From Bathynomus jamesi (lineage: Eukaryota; Arthropoda; Malacostraca; Isopoda; Cirolanidae), in assembly GCA_023014485.1 (NCBI GenBank), contig JAJOZX010007501.1, positions 1 through 64,000 on the forward strand: a stretch of DNA of 64,000 nucleotides. Reading direction: 5' to 3'. Each line of letters begins with the position of its first letter. Position 1 is the first letter of the stretch. The position numbers and the translations under genes are program-made. Positions 46,441 to 56,997 of the stretch are shown piece by piece. The notes beneath the pieces are model-generated. The model had not been told where the DNA came from. It searched no databases and saw only the letters and a program-made list of their open reading frames with translations.

Positions 46441-46830
46441 GCTCCTTCTGATTAAGCCTTCTAAGCCAGATTAAGCGAACTGGCTGGTTAAGACTTGTAA
46501 GCCAACTGAGGCTGCCAAGAGCTTCAGTATGCGACGAGATATGCCAGCTAAAAGACCTTCTCTCCTCTCTCTTAGGCTACCTTCCTAGGTCAGGTTAGGG
46601 TACCCCTTTTGGGGGAGGCCCCTCCCCCTTGCTTGCATACCCCTCCCCTATGGGTGCCAACTTCCTCTCCCATGGGTGCCAACACCCTCCCCCATGGGTG
46701 CCAACACCCTCCCACCCCATGGGTGCCAACACCCTCCCGCCCCCATGGGTGCCAACCCCTTCCTCCCCTTGCAACAATTGATCAACATTACATTGCAATT
46801 TGCACTCTACCATTTTGCGGTCATACTACT
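46440..46830 (-). repeat. Interspersed repeat, copy 2 (inverted relative to 16990-17300)
   Basis: The reverse complement of the repeat near 17.0-17.3 kb: CTCCTTCTGATTAAGCCTTC, GTATGCGACGAGATATGCC and TGCAACAATTGATCAACAT are shared. It carries a C-rich minisatellite absent from copy 1. Confidence 0.75.
46649..46763. repeat. CCATGGGTGCCAACACCCTC minisatellite, ~5 copies
   Basis: Five CATGGGTGCCAAC units separated by C-rich spacers of variable length (period 22-26 bp). Proline-rich frames here are artefacts of the array. Confidence 0.9.
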
Positions 46831-47022
46831 CAGGATTCCCAACTTTTGTCATGCGCGACCCTAAAAATCATGTTCACACAATTCACGACCCAAAACACTG
46901 GTCGAAGTTCGACACATTTCCCAAAAGCTAGAATCACGAAAGAAAATACTTTGCATTTAGAAATTGAATTCCACCATTGTAATTAAGAATATTATAAAAA
47001 ATATATCGTACCGCTACCAAGT

Positions 47023-47058
<36 letters not shown>

Positions 47059-47609
47059 GGTGTACCAGAAGTCTCGAATCATAGGAAAAAATAGACATTA
47101 TATTTTTAAAGGGAAACAAACACATTTCTAATGTCAGTTTTACATATTTCAGGGAAGAAAATACCCTGTTGGCTCAGTATAGCAATCAAGAGAAGGTAGA
47201 ACTGGTATTGCTACACATGTTTCTGGAAAAAGCCAGAGGGAGGCATGTCAGTTATTTCACAAACATGCCTCCCTCTGGATTTTTCCGGAAATATGTAGCA
47301 ATACCAGTTCCACCTTCTCTTGATTGCTGTACTGAGCCATCAGGGTATTTTCTTCCCTGAAATATGTAAAACTGACATTATAAATGTGTTTGTTTCACTT
47401 TAAAAATATAATGTCTATTTTCCCTATGAGTTCAGACTTCTGGGACACCCTGTATATATTTCAGCTATTATATGCAACTACATTCATGATTGATAAATGT
47501 CTTGTCGGACGGCCGGAGGAAAAGAATTGAAAATAAAATTATCAAATCGGTTCGCGACCGTAAATATGATCTTCTCCCCCCTCCCCCCCCCCAAGGTTGG
47601 GAACTCCTG
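46831..47609. mobile_element. hAT-type non-autonomous element containing a foldback mariner
   Basis: CAGGATTCCCAACTTTTG at 46831 and, inverted, CAGGAGTTCCCAACCTTGG at 47609 resemble hAT terminal repeats. I could not find a matching 8-bp duplication. The interior carries a TA array and the mariner foldback at 47056-47452. Confidence 0.6.
47056..47452. mobile_element. 397-bp near-perfect foldback (mariner-derived)
   Basis: CAGGGTGTACCAGAAGTCTC at 47056 pairs with the inverse at 47452, and the match continues almost to the centre near 47255: each arm is about 195 bp. The left arm contains the start of a mariner transposase frame (MAQYSNQEKVELVLLHMFLE, 47169 on) and the right arm holds the same sequence reversed. 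It is therefore two head-to-head copies of a mariner 5' end. TA flanks both sides, so it inserted as a unit. Confidence 0.93.
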
Positions 47610-48335
47610 CATTAGAACGTACTATACTATAAATAAGATACAAAACTGTCATATATATACAATAAAGAACACTCAAATATATTTATACTAAATTTCGCAT
47701 CCATACATTTATATATTAACATACATTTAAAAACATTTGTAACAACCTATAATATTTTTAACACCTACAACAATAACAAATTCTGAGCTTCTATTTCCCA
47801 ATCCAGTCTAACTCTTTTTCATTGAATTTACTAGCTTAGTAATTTAATAGATTACAATCAAGTAAAGAGTCGAAATAAATTAAAAAAAAACTTTCCAAAA
47901 TACCTTGAAAGTAAAAATTAAATAAAATTTATGTATTTTACTAAGAAAAACGAATCTTCAATGAAAAGAATAGTTAATTTTTTCACATTTTATATACGAT
48001 ACAAAATCAAGGATTTTATAAATTAGAAATGAACCCTCGTTTGCAGATTTTTACTCGCTATTTTATTAAGATTTTTTCTCTCTTCGGAAATGTTGACTAA
48101 AGATACGTCAGTTTTATTCACTGAATAAACGTTACAAAGGAGTGTGCCGCATTAAATATGAAACAGTAAAAATGACGTTAAGGTTAAGATAAACTATTTG
48201 ATAAAGTAAAGAAATGGGTTAAGAATAATATAATTTTACCAAATAGATTTAAATTACATAATAAATGCAGAACATGCTTTTTTACGCAGAAGTTGTTACA
48301 CTTTTTTAAAAGTCATTTGAGGATGATAAAAAGTG
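47610..48335. other. Unrecognised AT-rich sequence
   Basis: Very AT-rich, with no coding or repeat structure seen until the TA tract at 48336-48360. Confidence 0.4.
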
Positions 48336-48384
48336 ATATATATATATATATATATATATACTGTATATATGCGCCTCGGTGGTA

Positions 48385-48672
48385 TGCTCCTCAGTGGTGT
48401 AGTGGTTAGCGTCGCTGACTAGGAATCCATCGGCCCTGGGTTCGAGACCCGAAGGCAGCCGGCGCGCAGCAAAACCCAGCTGTTCATCCTTCCACACAAT
48501 ACAGAAAGTGGTTGGTAGATAAATGGGTACCCTAAGTGGCCTAGTAGTTAAGACGCTGGGCTGCTGATGGGGCGTGGTTCGGATTCCACGTTAAACTGTA
48601 GGTCTAAGGTGGAGTGAAAAGCTTGACCTTCGTCAGAATGAACAATTCGGGCGGAAGCTAACCAAAGTTTTT
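48385..48672 (+). mobile_element. tRNA-derived SINE (plus strand copy)
   Basis: GGTGTAGTGGTTAGCGTCGC at about 48396 looks like a tRNA A box and GGGTTCGAGACCC near 48439 like a B box. A second tRNA-like module follows with TGGCCTAGTAGTTAAGACGC and GTGGTTCGGATTCCACG (48537-48590). Then comes a tail ending GGGCGGAAGCTAACC and a T-rich tract. An inverted copy is at 51880-52150. Two B-box-like units in one element suggest a dimeric tRNA head. Confidence 0.82.
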
Positions 48673-49343
48673 TTTTATACACACGCACACTTTACCTGTT
48701 TTATACCTTTTTTGGGTTTCGAACGAAGATTCAGGATCGACCTGTGGTCGACCCCTCTGCAGCATCCCGCTTTATTTGCTGGATTTGGTGGAGGAGAGAA
48801 TTGGTTTCCGTCTCCCTCCTGTCCTCGTAGCCAGCCACGCGTTGCTGGTCAGAGACTTTGCGTAAGAATCTATCCAACAGCTGGTTCTTGAAATCATTTA
48901 GGTTGGTGTACTAGAGGTTCCTCAGTTCTTTTGGCACTACACTGAAAAGTTTCGGGCCTCGTATTCTCAGGGTACTTTCCAACCAGGTTTTCATGGCCCC
49001 GTGTCCCACCGCGATACTTTGCTTCTATTTCATTTCTTAGGTTAGAGATACACCCTTCGAGTATTTTCCATAAGTATATTATTGTGTACTGTTCGCGTCT
49101 TCTTTCTAGAGAGTAGGTAGAGAGTTTCAGGGATTGTAGTCGCGACCAGTAATCTTCATCTTTCGTTTCTTCTATGTTAGACGCAAAAGTCCTTTGTATG
49201 GCTTCTATATGTGTAATGTCTCGGTTTCCTTATGGGCTTGTGAGTACTACGTAATGCTTATTTATTGTAAGGACGAAACTGCTCCATAATTTTAGCATGA
49301 TGTTTGTTTCTCTGCTGTGGAAGCTCCTCCAGATATTTCATTA

Positions 49344-51409
49344 CCGTAGTCCCTCTATAATCGTCGTTAATTGGTTCCATGAACAGACGACGATTAACGA
49401 GTCATTGAAATACATGTAATAATGACAATTCGTTCCAGACCACCTGCTATACTGCACTTACCAAATTATGAAGTGGCTGGCTGGGCATGGAGGGAGAGTT
49501 GGTGGGGTTTGGTGATGGAGTTTTATTGCTCGGTAGGTGAATCACCCTCCATCAGCACATCAGGGAGATCTACTGCTGTTGATGTTGATGGATGGGGAGA
49601 CTTCGGTGGATCTGATTTTCTTTTGCAGAAATAATCCAGAGTTGGTTGTCTTGTGACCTTCCTTATAGCAACGAAAGGCTTGATTGGCTTCTCGAATGAC
49701 TGTGGAGGATCTTTCTGCATTGGGGTCATTTACTAAAAATCCTTCATCTTCTCCCAGTGCCAAAAGAAATCCTTCAGATTTCCTGTTATAAATGTCTTGA
49801 CAATCTCTTCTTCCTCTTCCTTTGACTCCTCTGATACCCTGTGTTCTTCAAGCTGTAACATTTCTTCAGTGTTGAGTTCTTCACTATGAGATTCCAAGAG
49901 CTCTTCTACATCGTCCGTTTCCAACTCAAAGTCCAATTGTTGACCCAGCTCAATAATTTTGTCTTGAATTTGTGTTGGAGTCTCTTCTTCAATTCCAGGC
50001 ATTCCACGCTGTAGAGATGTTACCAATGGCATGTTTCACATTGTAGCCTTTCCAGAACTCTTTCAAGGTAAACTTGCCTTCTCCATCTGTGGTTTCTAGA
50101 CACTGGCTGTATGCTATCTTGTGGTAGTATCGCTTGAAGTTGGCAATAACATTCTGGTCCATAGGCTGCAGTATAGATGTTGTGTTCGGTGGCAAGAAAA
50201 GAACGTTTACCATGCCATAAGACAAGTCCTCCAAGTTGGTTGGATGCCCAGGAGCGTTGTCCAGAATAAGAAGGGTCTTATCTGAAAGATTATTGCGCTT
50301 GAGGTATGCTTTGACTGCAGGGCAGAAGTGATCACAAAACCACTCACTGAAAATTGCCTTTGTAACCCAAGCTTTTTTATTTGACTTCCATGCAACTGGC
50401 AGTCTGGATTTTACAAAACCTTTCAGAGCTCGGGGTTCTTTGAATGATAAACCAGCAATGGTTTCAATTTGAAGTCCCCTGTAGTATTGGCCCCAAGAAG
50501 AATGGTCAATCTGTCTTTCGCTGGTTTATGTCCAGGCATCTTTTTCTCTTCTTGTGTTATGAAAGTACGGTTCTGCATTTTTTTTTCCAAAACAAACCAT
50601 TCTCATCTGCATTAAATACTTGTTTTGGATTATAACCCCACTCCGAAATTTACAAATCAAAGTCACTTGCATATTTTTCAGCAGCATCTTTGTCAGCACT
50701 TGCTGCTTCACCATGCTGAACAGCGGAATGAACACCAGTCCTTATCTGGAATTTCTCAAACCAGCCCTTACTCGCACTAATTTCCACTTTACATTCACTA
50801 TCCTTTTCTTTAAGGTCATGAAAAATCTTTTTGGCTTTTTCTCTAATGAACATAGAACTAATGTTTTGACACTTTTGCCTGTTGATCACTTATCCACAAT
50901 AACAATAATTTTTTCCATCTTAATCATAATTTCATCTCCAAAACGCATCATTTTAATAGAACCATGCACTGCTAATTTTACAATATCTTTCTATTTTTTT
51001 TATCGGCCACAATCGATCGCACAGTAGTTGGCGGTACGCCATATTCCCTGCCTATATCTGCAACACGTTTTCCATTTTCAAAATCATCTATAATTTTTAG
51101 TTTAATCTCTAATATGGTCACATTTCTAGGCCTTTTACCTTTACCTACCACCACTTTGTACATTCTTAGGAGGGGCCATTTTCACTTAATTTTACTAAAG
51201 TGAATTAAAAAAGCAAATATTTTAAAGTAAATTGGGCAGTAGAACTGCGGGACGTGCTTCTCCACTGAGTGCTCAACAAAGACTGATGCCCCGCGGGCAG
51301 ACGACGATTAACAGAGGGAGGACGATTAACGAAATAATGGTGTTAAATAGGGAACGACGATAGATCGAAACGACGATAGTCGATGGCGACGATTATAGAG
51401 GGACTATTG
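49344..51409 (-). mobile_element. Tigger/pogo element nested in a LINE
   Basis: The inverted ends carry TAGTCCCTCTATAATCGTCG at left and CGACGATTATAGAGGGACTA at right, with TA at 49342-49343 and 51410-51411. The subterminal CGACGAT motif is repeated inside both ends. It is about 2.07 kb long and encodes a broken transposase on the minus strand. Confidence 0.92.
49520..51163 (-). pseudogene. Tigger/pogo transposase (CENP-B-like)
   Basis: It starts MYKVVVGKGKRPRNVTILEI (51163) with a CENP-B-type HTH: IIDDFENGKRVADIGREYGV and PPTTVRSIVADKK. The second DNA-binding domain follows (50889-50650: ASKGWFEKFQIRTGVHSAVQ). The catalytic domain reads [12 protein letters not shown] (first D), LPVAWKSNKKAWVTKAIFSE, LLILDNAPGHP (second D) and LPPNTTSILQPMDQNVIANF (third D). 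An acidic tail runs to 49733 and beyond (SEELNTEEMLQLEEH). Frame changes near 50640, 50480 and 50210 inactivate it, but all three Asp residues remain. Confidence 0.9.
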
Positions 51410-51879
51410 TACTTTTCTAGCTGCCGTGAGTTACAATGTTTTATAGCGATCTTATAGTGTTTTCTGAATTCTTCATCCCATGATATTATTACTCTAAGAT
51501 CCCTGACTTGTGGGCATGATGTTGGGCATGCTGAATTATATATCACTTGCAAACACTGTCCTTTATTCTGTAGCACCTTGTTCTAACCATATCTTATAAG
51601 GTGGAATTTTTCTTCGTTGAACTTCATATTGTTGTCTTCTTCCTACTTGAATAATGTGTCACTGTCCTTTTGTAATTTTTTTGTCACTTCTTTTGGTATT
51701 TCCTTCCATAGCTTTGTGTCATCCGCGAAACACGACACGATACTGTCATTAATGTCTGCATCAATGTCCGGAATCAAGGGAAGCAAGGGAGCTAATACTG
51801 TACATTGTGGGACATAGCTGACGATTTCTAAACTTCAGATCTGAATCCATTCACAACGATATATACCTTTGGTATACCT

Positions 51880-52150
51880 TTGGTTTGCTTCCGCCCGATT
51901 TGTTCATTCTGACGAAGGTCAAGATTTTCACCCCCTTAGACCTACAGTTTAACGTGGGATCCGAACCACGCCCCACCAGCAGACCAGCTTCTTAACCACT
52001 AGGCCACCCAGGGTACCTATTTATTTACCAATCACGTTCTTTATTGTGTGGAAGGATGAACAGCTGGGTTTTGCTGCGCGCCTCTGCCGTCACCGGGTCT
52101 CGATCCCGGGGCTGATGGATTCGTAGTCAGCGACACTAACCACTACACTA
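51880..52150 (-). mobile_element. tRNA-derived SINE (minus strand copy)
   Basis: The reverse complement of 48385-48672: CTTCCGCCCGATTTGTTCAT, GACCTACAGTTTAACGTGGG, ATCCGAACCACGCCCCACCA, and a final TCAGCGACACTAACCACTAC corresponding to the A-box end. The inverted pair brackets the LINE-Tigger composite. A (TA)n tract follows at 52154-52172. Confidence 0.82.
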
Positions 52151-52172
52151 CATATATATATATATATATATA

Positions 52173-52440
52173 GAGACTGAAGTGAAGTTTGCAGCCCCAA
52201 GGAGGGTTCGTCCTCACGTCGCAAGGCAACGTCCCAAGTCTCTTTGTTGAAAACATTCATTACACCATTATATTTATGCATCGGCTTCCGTAGCTCAGTA
52301 ACACCTCTTTTATAAACGAAGCGAAGAAACTGAGATCGGGGGCTTCGAAACCTGATGATGCTGGTAATAATAATGTAGGAGTTAGGGGAATGAGCAAGCA
52401 TTAGTGCTAGTGATCGCTGTGCCACTGCCTGGCCCTCCTC
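52173..52440. repeat. Possible SINE-like repeat with tRNA-like segment
   Basis: TTCCGTAGCTCAGTAACACC (about 52286) resembles an A box and GGGGGCTTCGAAACC (about 52338) a B box, with spacing close to a tRNA. I see no second copy in the window, so this is tentative. Confidence 0.4.
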
Positions 52441-52618
52441 ACTTGTTATTATTATAACTATACCACTTGCATACTGAGTTTCTGTTCTAATGACCGAATA
52501 TAAATTAAGTAAATTATAGCTCCAGAAGAAATATGCGAAAAAAAAAAAAAGACAGAATTAAGACAAAAATAAATAGAATCAAATGGATTAAATTACTGAG
52601 AAAGACTAACGAAATTTA

Positions 52619-52855
52619 CAGAGGGTTGACAAAAGTAAATAGACATCACGATGATTGTCCTCAAGAACAAAATGGCGAAGCTCATCAATAGAATGCCAGA
52701 ACGTGTATCAGTTTTGCATAATTGAAAGGGAAAAGCAACACGATTCTAAATATATTCATTCACTAAATCTATTATTATTTATTGATTTTTATTATCAAAT
52801 AAAAAAGTATGGAAAACCTATAGCTAGATATCTATTTACTTTTGTCAATTCTCTA
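52619..52855. mobile_element. ~235-bp Tc1/mariner-type MITE
   Basis: TTGACAAAAGTAAATAGACA near 52625 and its inverse (ATCTATTTACTTTTGTCAA) near 52849 form about 24-bp ends. The interior is non-coding. Confidence 0.72.
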
Positions 52856-52984
52856 TATAATCTCTAGAGAAAAGAGGAGAGATATATCCCAGAGTATACA
52901 AATGGAAAAACAGTTAAAGAACAAATACCGAACCTCAAAATAAATACAATGACCTTCAAACTGATATAAAACATGGGGGAGGGG

Positions 52985-53160
52985 GGGGAAACAAGACAAG
53001 AGAAACTTTCTAATCCTTAAAGAGAGTAATTTTGTAGTTCGAACGCCAAAACTTTTTAACAAGCTCCCAAAATATGTTAGGGATATATCAAAAGCGTGAG
53101 TGCGCGTCTTCAAGAGTAATTCTCTTCTACACCAGGTAACAACTACAGGCGAAACATTAA
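52985..53160 (+). pseudogene. LINE 3' ORF fragment
   Basis: The plus-strand frame reads NFVVRTPKLFNKLPKYVRDI near 53030-53090 followed by VFK, the conserved end block of LINE reverse-transcriptase ORFs. Similar blocks occur at 54990-55130 and 48930. It is 5'-truncated and decayed. Confidence 0.65.
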
Positions 53161-53237
53161 GTCTGACCTGCGCAGTCTGTGAAATATGAACCGCGAAAGA
53201 GAAACAAGGTAGATAATATATATACATATATACATAC

Positions 53238-53290
53238 ATTTTGTGTGTGTGTGTGTGTGGGTGTGTGTGTGTGGGTGTGTGTGTGTGTGG
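53238..53290. repeat. (GT)n array
   Basis: The TG-rich tract into which the hAT foldback inserted; the 8-bp duplication is copied from it. Confidence 0.95.
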
Positions 53291-53506
53291 CAGAGCTGGG
53301 CACTTGCGGTTTTTTTTTGCGGTACTGCGGTACTACCGCACTACCAAACCGGTACCGCATAACGCAGTACCGCAAAGGATCGCTGAAAGTACAGGCTGTA
53401 TTTTCAGCGATCCTTTGCGGTACTGCGTTATGCGGTACCGGTTTGGTAGTGCGGTAGTACCGCAGTACCGCAGTACCGCAAAAAAAACCGCAAGTGCCCA
53501 GCTTTG
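53291..53506. mobile_element. 216-bp hAT-type foldback rich in GCGGTAC motifs
   Basis: CAGAGCTGGGCACTTGCGG at 53291 pairs with the inverse at 53506, and pairing continues to a small centre (about 53392-53404): each arm is about 100 bp. GTGTGTGG flanks both sides (53283-53290, 53507-53514), a perfect 8-bp duplication, though in a low-complexity tract. GCGGTAC/GTACCGC is repeated many times within each arm. Confidence 0.93.
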
Positions 53507-53520
53507 GTGTGTGGGTGTAT

Positions 53521-53522
53521 TT

Positions 53523-53554
<32 letters not shown>

Positions 53555-53560
53555 GAGAAT
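53521..53560. repeat. (GA)n array
   Basis: About 40 bp of GA/TAGA. Confidence 0.95.
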
Positions 53561-53639
53561 GTCTATCTTTTCTGACATTTATAACTATTAAATTTTCTAT
53601 ACCATTACGGGCTGTTTCATGCTATTTCATCTGACTGGA

Positions 53640-54345
53640 AACAATTTAACATCATAATAGAAAAACATAACAAAATATTTACTAAATAACAACTATCCAC
53701 AATATATAAATCCGACACTTTAAATGGAATGAAATGTGAAGAACGAAAACTTAAACTTATAATGAAAAAACCACATTAAAATTTTCAAAAATTTAGCTGT
53801 CAAATTCAGAAGTTAAGACAAACCAAGAAAAGTGTCTTCGCATTTCTTTACGAGAGGAAAGCTTTCTATTAATGAAGTTAGTAACGTCGTATACCGATTT
53901 AACTGTTCTGAAGAAGGATGTAACTCGTCCTATATTGGTTATACGACGAATACCATTCGTTCAAGAATGCAACAACACGAGATATATGAACACGTATAAA
54001 CTGAACACGGAAAATTACTAACCAATGAAATCTTAAATGATTCCAAAATTCTACAACGAACTGAAGGATTCTACGATCTATGAATAACTGAATCACCTTT
54101 AATTAAGAAATTGAAACCAGAAATTGATACTGAATGTAATGAATAGTAAAATTTCTAAACAGATTCTCTTAAAATAAAATATAATTTCGGTATTCAAAAT
54201 GAGACTAGAAAATGTTTGTAATTTTAAATTATGTGTTCTTGTGTAAATATGATGAGCTTCACATGAGTTCATTTCTTTTATTTAAAGTTTAAAAAGTATA
54301 CCATTTCCTTGATAATGTGTGAAGTGTACAGAGACGAAACGTTGG
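53640..54345 (+). pseudogene. Penelope-like element fragment with GIY-YIG endonuclease domain
   Basis: The plus-strand frame at about 53888-54148 reads YRFNCSEEGCNSSYIGYTTN then TIRSRMQQHE, the GIY-YIG core with a preceding Cys pair. It continues after two stops with GKLLTNEILNDSKILQ, ITESPLIKKLKPEID and a stop. This is the C-terminal endonuclease of Penelope-like retroelements (family role: nicking the target for reverse transcription). Stops occur at about 53998 and 54080. The reverse transcriptase is missing or unreadable upstream, so the copy is 5'-truncated. Confidence 0.8.
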
Positions 54346-54447
54346 ATTGAAAATCACAAAGTTACTTTGTTTTGTTCAAGCAAAAATAGTCCCAAAGAAT
54401 TTTTTAGTTGAAAGAAATATTTTTCGAACTTTAGAGAAGGCCTCAAA

Positions 54448-54485
<38 letters not shown>

Positions 54486-54886
54486 GTAGTATTATTGGAT
54501 TATCACTAAACCTATATTTAAGCCTTCCTAATTTCAATGGGTTTAAACATACGGTGTCTGTGATAGAACTTAAGCTGGTGAAGTAAAGGAATTTGACGGT
54601 GAGTTAATGGCACTTAATTAATTTTAGACGTCAGTTAATAATTAACTGTTAATTATCGTATTCCAATTCCAGACTAAAAACTCTGCCGAATCTGTAAAAT
54701 TGCTCGCAAAAATCCTTGTCATATCGGAACTACTGTAGAGCAGAGGTTAATAAAAATAGTGTTAGTTAAAAAAAAATTGAAATCAAGATTTTGAAGACAG
54801 TACATTTATTGGATCAATAAGTTTAATTGAATATGACAAAATCAGAGATCGGAGCACGTTCCCAAAATGACAGTTCGTATGTTTAA

Positions 54887-54890
<4 letters not shown>
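54346..54890. other. AT-rich sequence with an (ATT)n tract
   Basis: (ATT)n at 54448-54484. No gene seen. The ORF 54347-54586 spans the microsatellite and has no family features. Confidence 0.5.
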
Positions 54891-54933
<43 letters not shown>

Positions 54934-54959
54934 TCAAACATTCAAACAACACTGGAAAA

Positions 54960-55290
54960 TAGGAAAGGCAGAATGTGTGGTGTTCCCAAATTAAAGGCCC
55001 GACAAGACCCCTCCTCAACACTGAAAGAAAATAGCTTGGTTGTCAGGGGGCCAAGACTTTTCAACCAGCTTCCAAAGGACCTCAGAAACGTTACAGGGGT
55101 CAAAGTTGAAGTCTTTAAGAAAAGACTAGATGCCTGGCTCAGGACAGTACCAGATGAGCGGGTGTACTTGGCTATGTACGGTGGAGAGCGCAAGAAAGCA
55201 ACTCGCTCCTTCACCAAGCCAGACCTAGAGGCGGGGCCACCAGCTTGACCTCCGTGTGAAGAGAGACCAACGCATGAAAGAGCAACAAGG
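54960..55290 (+). pseudogene. LINE 3' end with readable ORF C-terminus
   Basis: The frame 54973-55248 encodes ENSLVVRGPRLFNQLPKDLR, VTGVKVEVFKKRLDAWLRTV and LEAGPPA before its stop, the C-terminus of a LINE reverse-transcriptase ORF. The nucleotide end AGGCGGGGCCACCAGCTTGA recurs inverted at 32650-32690. It is truncated at its 5' side next to a (TA)n tract (54894-54930) and followed by another (55306-55405). Confidence 0.78.
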
Positions 55291-55305
55291 TTAACAAGTG
55301 TATGT

Positions 55306-55341
55306 ATATATATACACACACACACTATATATATAAATATA

Positions 55342-55405
<64 letters not shown>
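55306..55405. repeat. (TA)n array
   Basis: About 100 bp of CA/TA and TA repeats. Confidence 0.95.
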
Positions 55406-55407
<2 letters not shown>

Positions 55408-55479
55408 GCATGAAGGGTTGTGTCTTGAAGAAAGAATAGGAAGTACGAGTATATTCAGGCCACTGTACTTACTATGGAG

Positions 55480-56705
55480 AAAGTCACTCGATGCAGGCCT
55501 CCCTCAAAGAATGCGGACACTGCTCCCTTATATGATACAAAGAAAGTAACAGACCAATGCCTAAGAATTATCGCCCTTTAGCACCCACGTCCCTCATTAT
55601 AAAGTGATGTGAGGTGTAATTAGAGACAAAATTTCTTACCACGTAAAAGAAAAATTATTCACTCCAAACTAACATGGATTCAGGGCTGGAAAATCGTACC
55701 TATCACAGTTATTAGACCACCAAAGGAAATTACTGGAAGGATTGCATCGAAGTCAGAATACAGATGTAATATGTACTTATTTGCTGAAGCCTTCGATGAC
55801 TGTAATTATACGTAGGAATTTAATACACAAGTTAAGAAAACAGGAATTGCTGGAAAGCTGGATGGATGATGGATATTTAATTTTCTGAATCCAAGAACAA
55901 GCAGTATTAGTACATGGAGTTTGGAGGAGGAGATTGTAGACACCAATCGTGCAGGGAAGTACTCCAGAGGGGTGATATTTGGCAGGAGATAGTGGGTGAT
56001 GGAACTCCCGTTTCTCCTGTCACTGTCCCCTTTAGCTGATCTTTTTCCGCGTCTCATCTACCCTGTGAGCAGTCCAGCATACTCTCAAACACACACTTCT
56101 CCCTCCATTCTCTCTCTATCTTGTTTTGCGAATGTCATAAAAATATGTAAGGAAATATGAAATTAAGAGGAGATAGAAAATTACAAAATGACATACGTAC
56201 AACATTCTAGTGGGCGGAAAACGACACTGTGAAGCTCATTAAAGAAACATATCAACTCTTTCAACTCACAAAATTTAGTAACAAGAAGGAACTACAGAAT
56301 AAAGGATATAAAACAATCCGAGATAGGCAGATAACATCAAACCCATCAAACCCACAAGCGAGGATCTTTGAGTAATAATGTTATTGGATGCAGGATTGAG
56401 GGAGCACTGTAATTAAAATTACAACAGTTAGAAAAGTACTGGGAATTACCTGGAGGAGCTTCCACAGCAGAAACGCAAACTTAATGCTAAAGTATGGAAG
56501 AGTTTAATCCTGCCAGTAAATGAGTATTTTGCTCAATACTCAAAAACTCATACAGGAAAAGAGGCATTGCAAATGTAGAAGCCATACAAAGGACTTTTAC
56601 GTCTAAGACAGAGGAAACGAAAGATGAAGATCATTGGTCACGACTACAGTCTGTGAAACACTACTTCCTGGAAAGAAAGCGTGAGCGAGAAAGTCCTTAA
56701 CCAGC
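55480..56705 (+). pseudogene. LINE family X, second copy
   Basis: Decayed plus-strand fragments: NYRPLAPTS-like sequence near 55575, GFRAGKSYLSQLLDHQ near 55680, an AFD block near 55790, then beyond an insertion-like block GGASTAET/WRSFHSRNANLMLK near 56455, EAIQRTFTSKTEETKDEDHW near 56575 and LERKRERESP near 56670. The same blocks in the minus-strand copy at 48.7-51.8 kb show they belong to one family. Many stops. Confidence 0.7.
55925..56110 (+). repeat. Copy of the 5' end of the first LINE (5735-5905)
   Basis: TAGACACCAATCGTGCAGGG, GGAAGTACTCC, AACTCCCGTTTCTCCTGTCA, GTCTCATCTACCCTGTGAGC and ACACACTTCTC correspond block by block to 5735-5905. Only the 5' non-coding part is present, which is unusual because LINEs normally lose their 5' ends. 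Confidence 0.8.
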
Positions 56706-56851
56706 TACGCGTAGTTCGCTATGAGGACAAGATGAGAGTAAAAAGCAACTTTCTCCTTCATTATACATCTCAAATGAGGTGGGAACCTGCAGAGGGGTCG
56801 AACATAGGTGAAACACAACAAAAATAAGCAAAAGCAATTATTTATATATAT

Positions 56852-56855
56852 TATA

Positions 56856-56890
<35 letters not shown>
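56852..56890. repeat. (TA)n / (TG)n tract
   Basis: A short compound microsatellite. Confidence 0.9.
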
Positions 56891-56997
56891 ACGAAGGTCA
56901 CGCATGGTGGCCCGCCAACCGTCGGCGTAGGTGTTTCCGTTGTTTCCGTTGTTTCCGTTGATAGCAGGGCTCGCTCCCGACGAAGCGTTCCACCGGG

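Larger units (their letters stand above)
48700..51835 (-). pseudogene. LINE (family X) reverse-transcriptase C-terminus, split by Tigger
   Basis: Minus-strand fragments at 51830-51410 give VSCFADDTKLWKEIP (the catalytic xADD) and SWDEEFRKHYKIAI. After the Tigger insertion, 49343-48710 gives WRSFHSRETNIMLKLWSSF, HIEAIQRTFASNIEETKDED, WSRLQSLKLYLLSRRREQY and IRGPKLFSVVPKELRNL. The same residues appear on the plus strand at 56390-56700, so this is one LINE family with at least two copies here. It is 5'-truncated and full of stops. Confidence 0.8.

Noticed and set aside
46609..46986. Proline-rich 125-residue frame
   Set aside because: It is produced by the CATGGGTGCCAAC minisatellite and a decayed hAT end.
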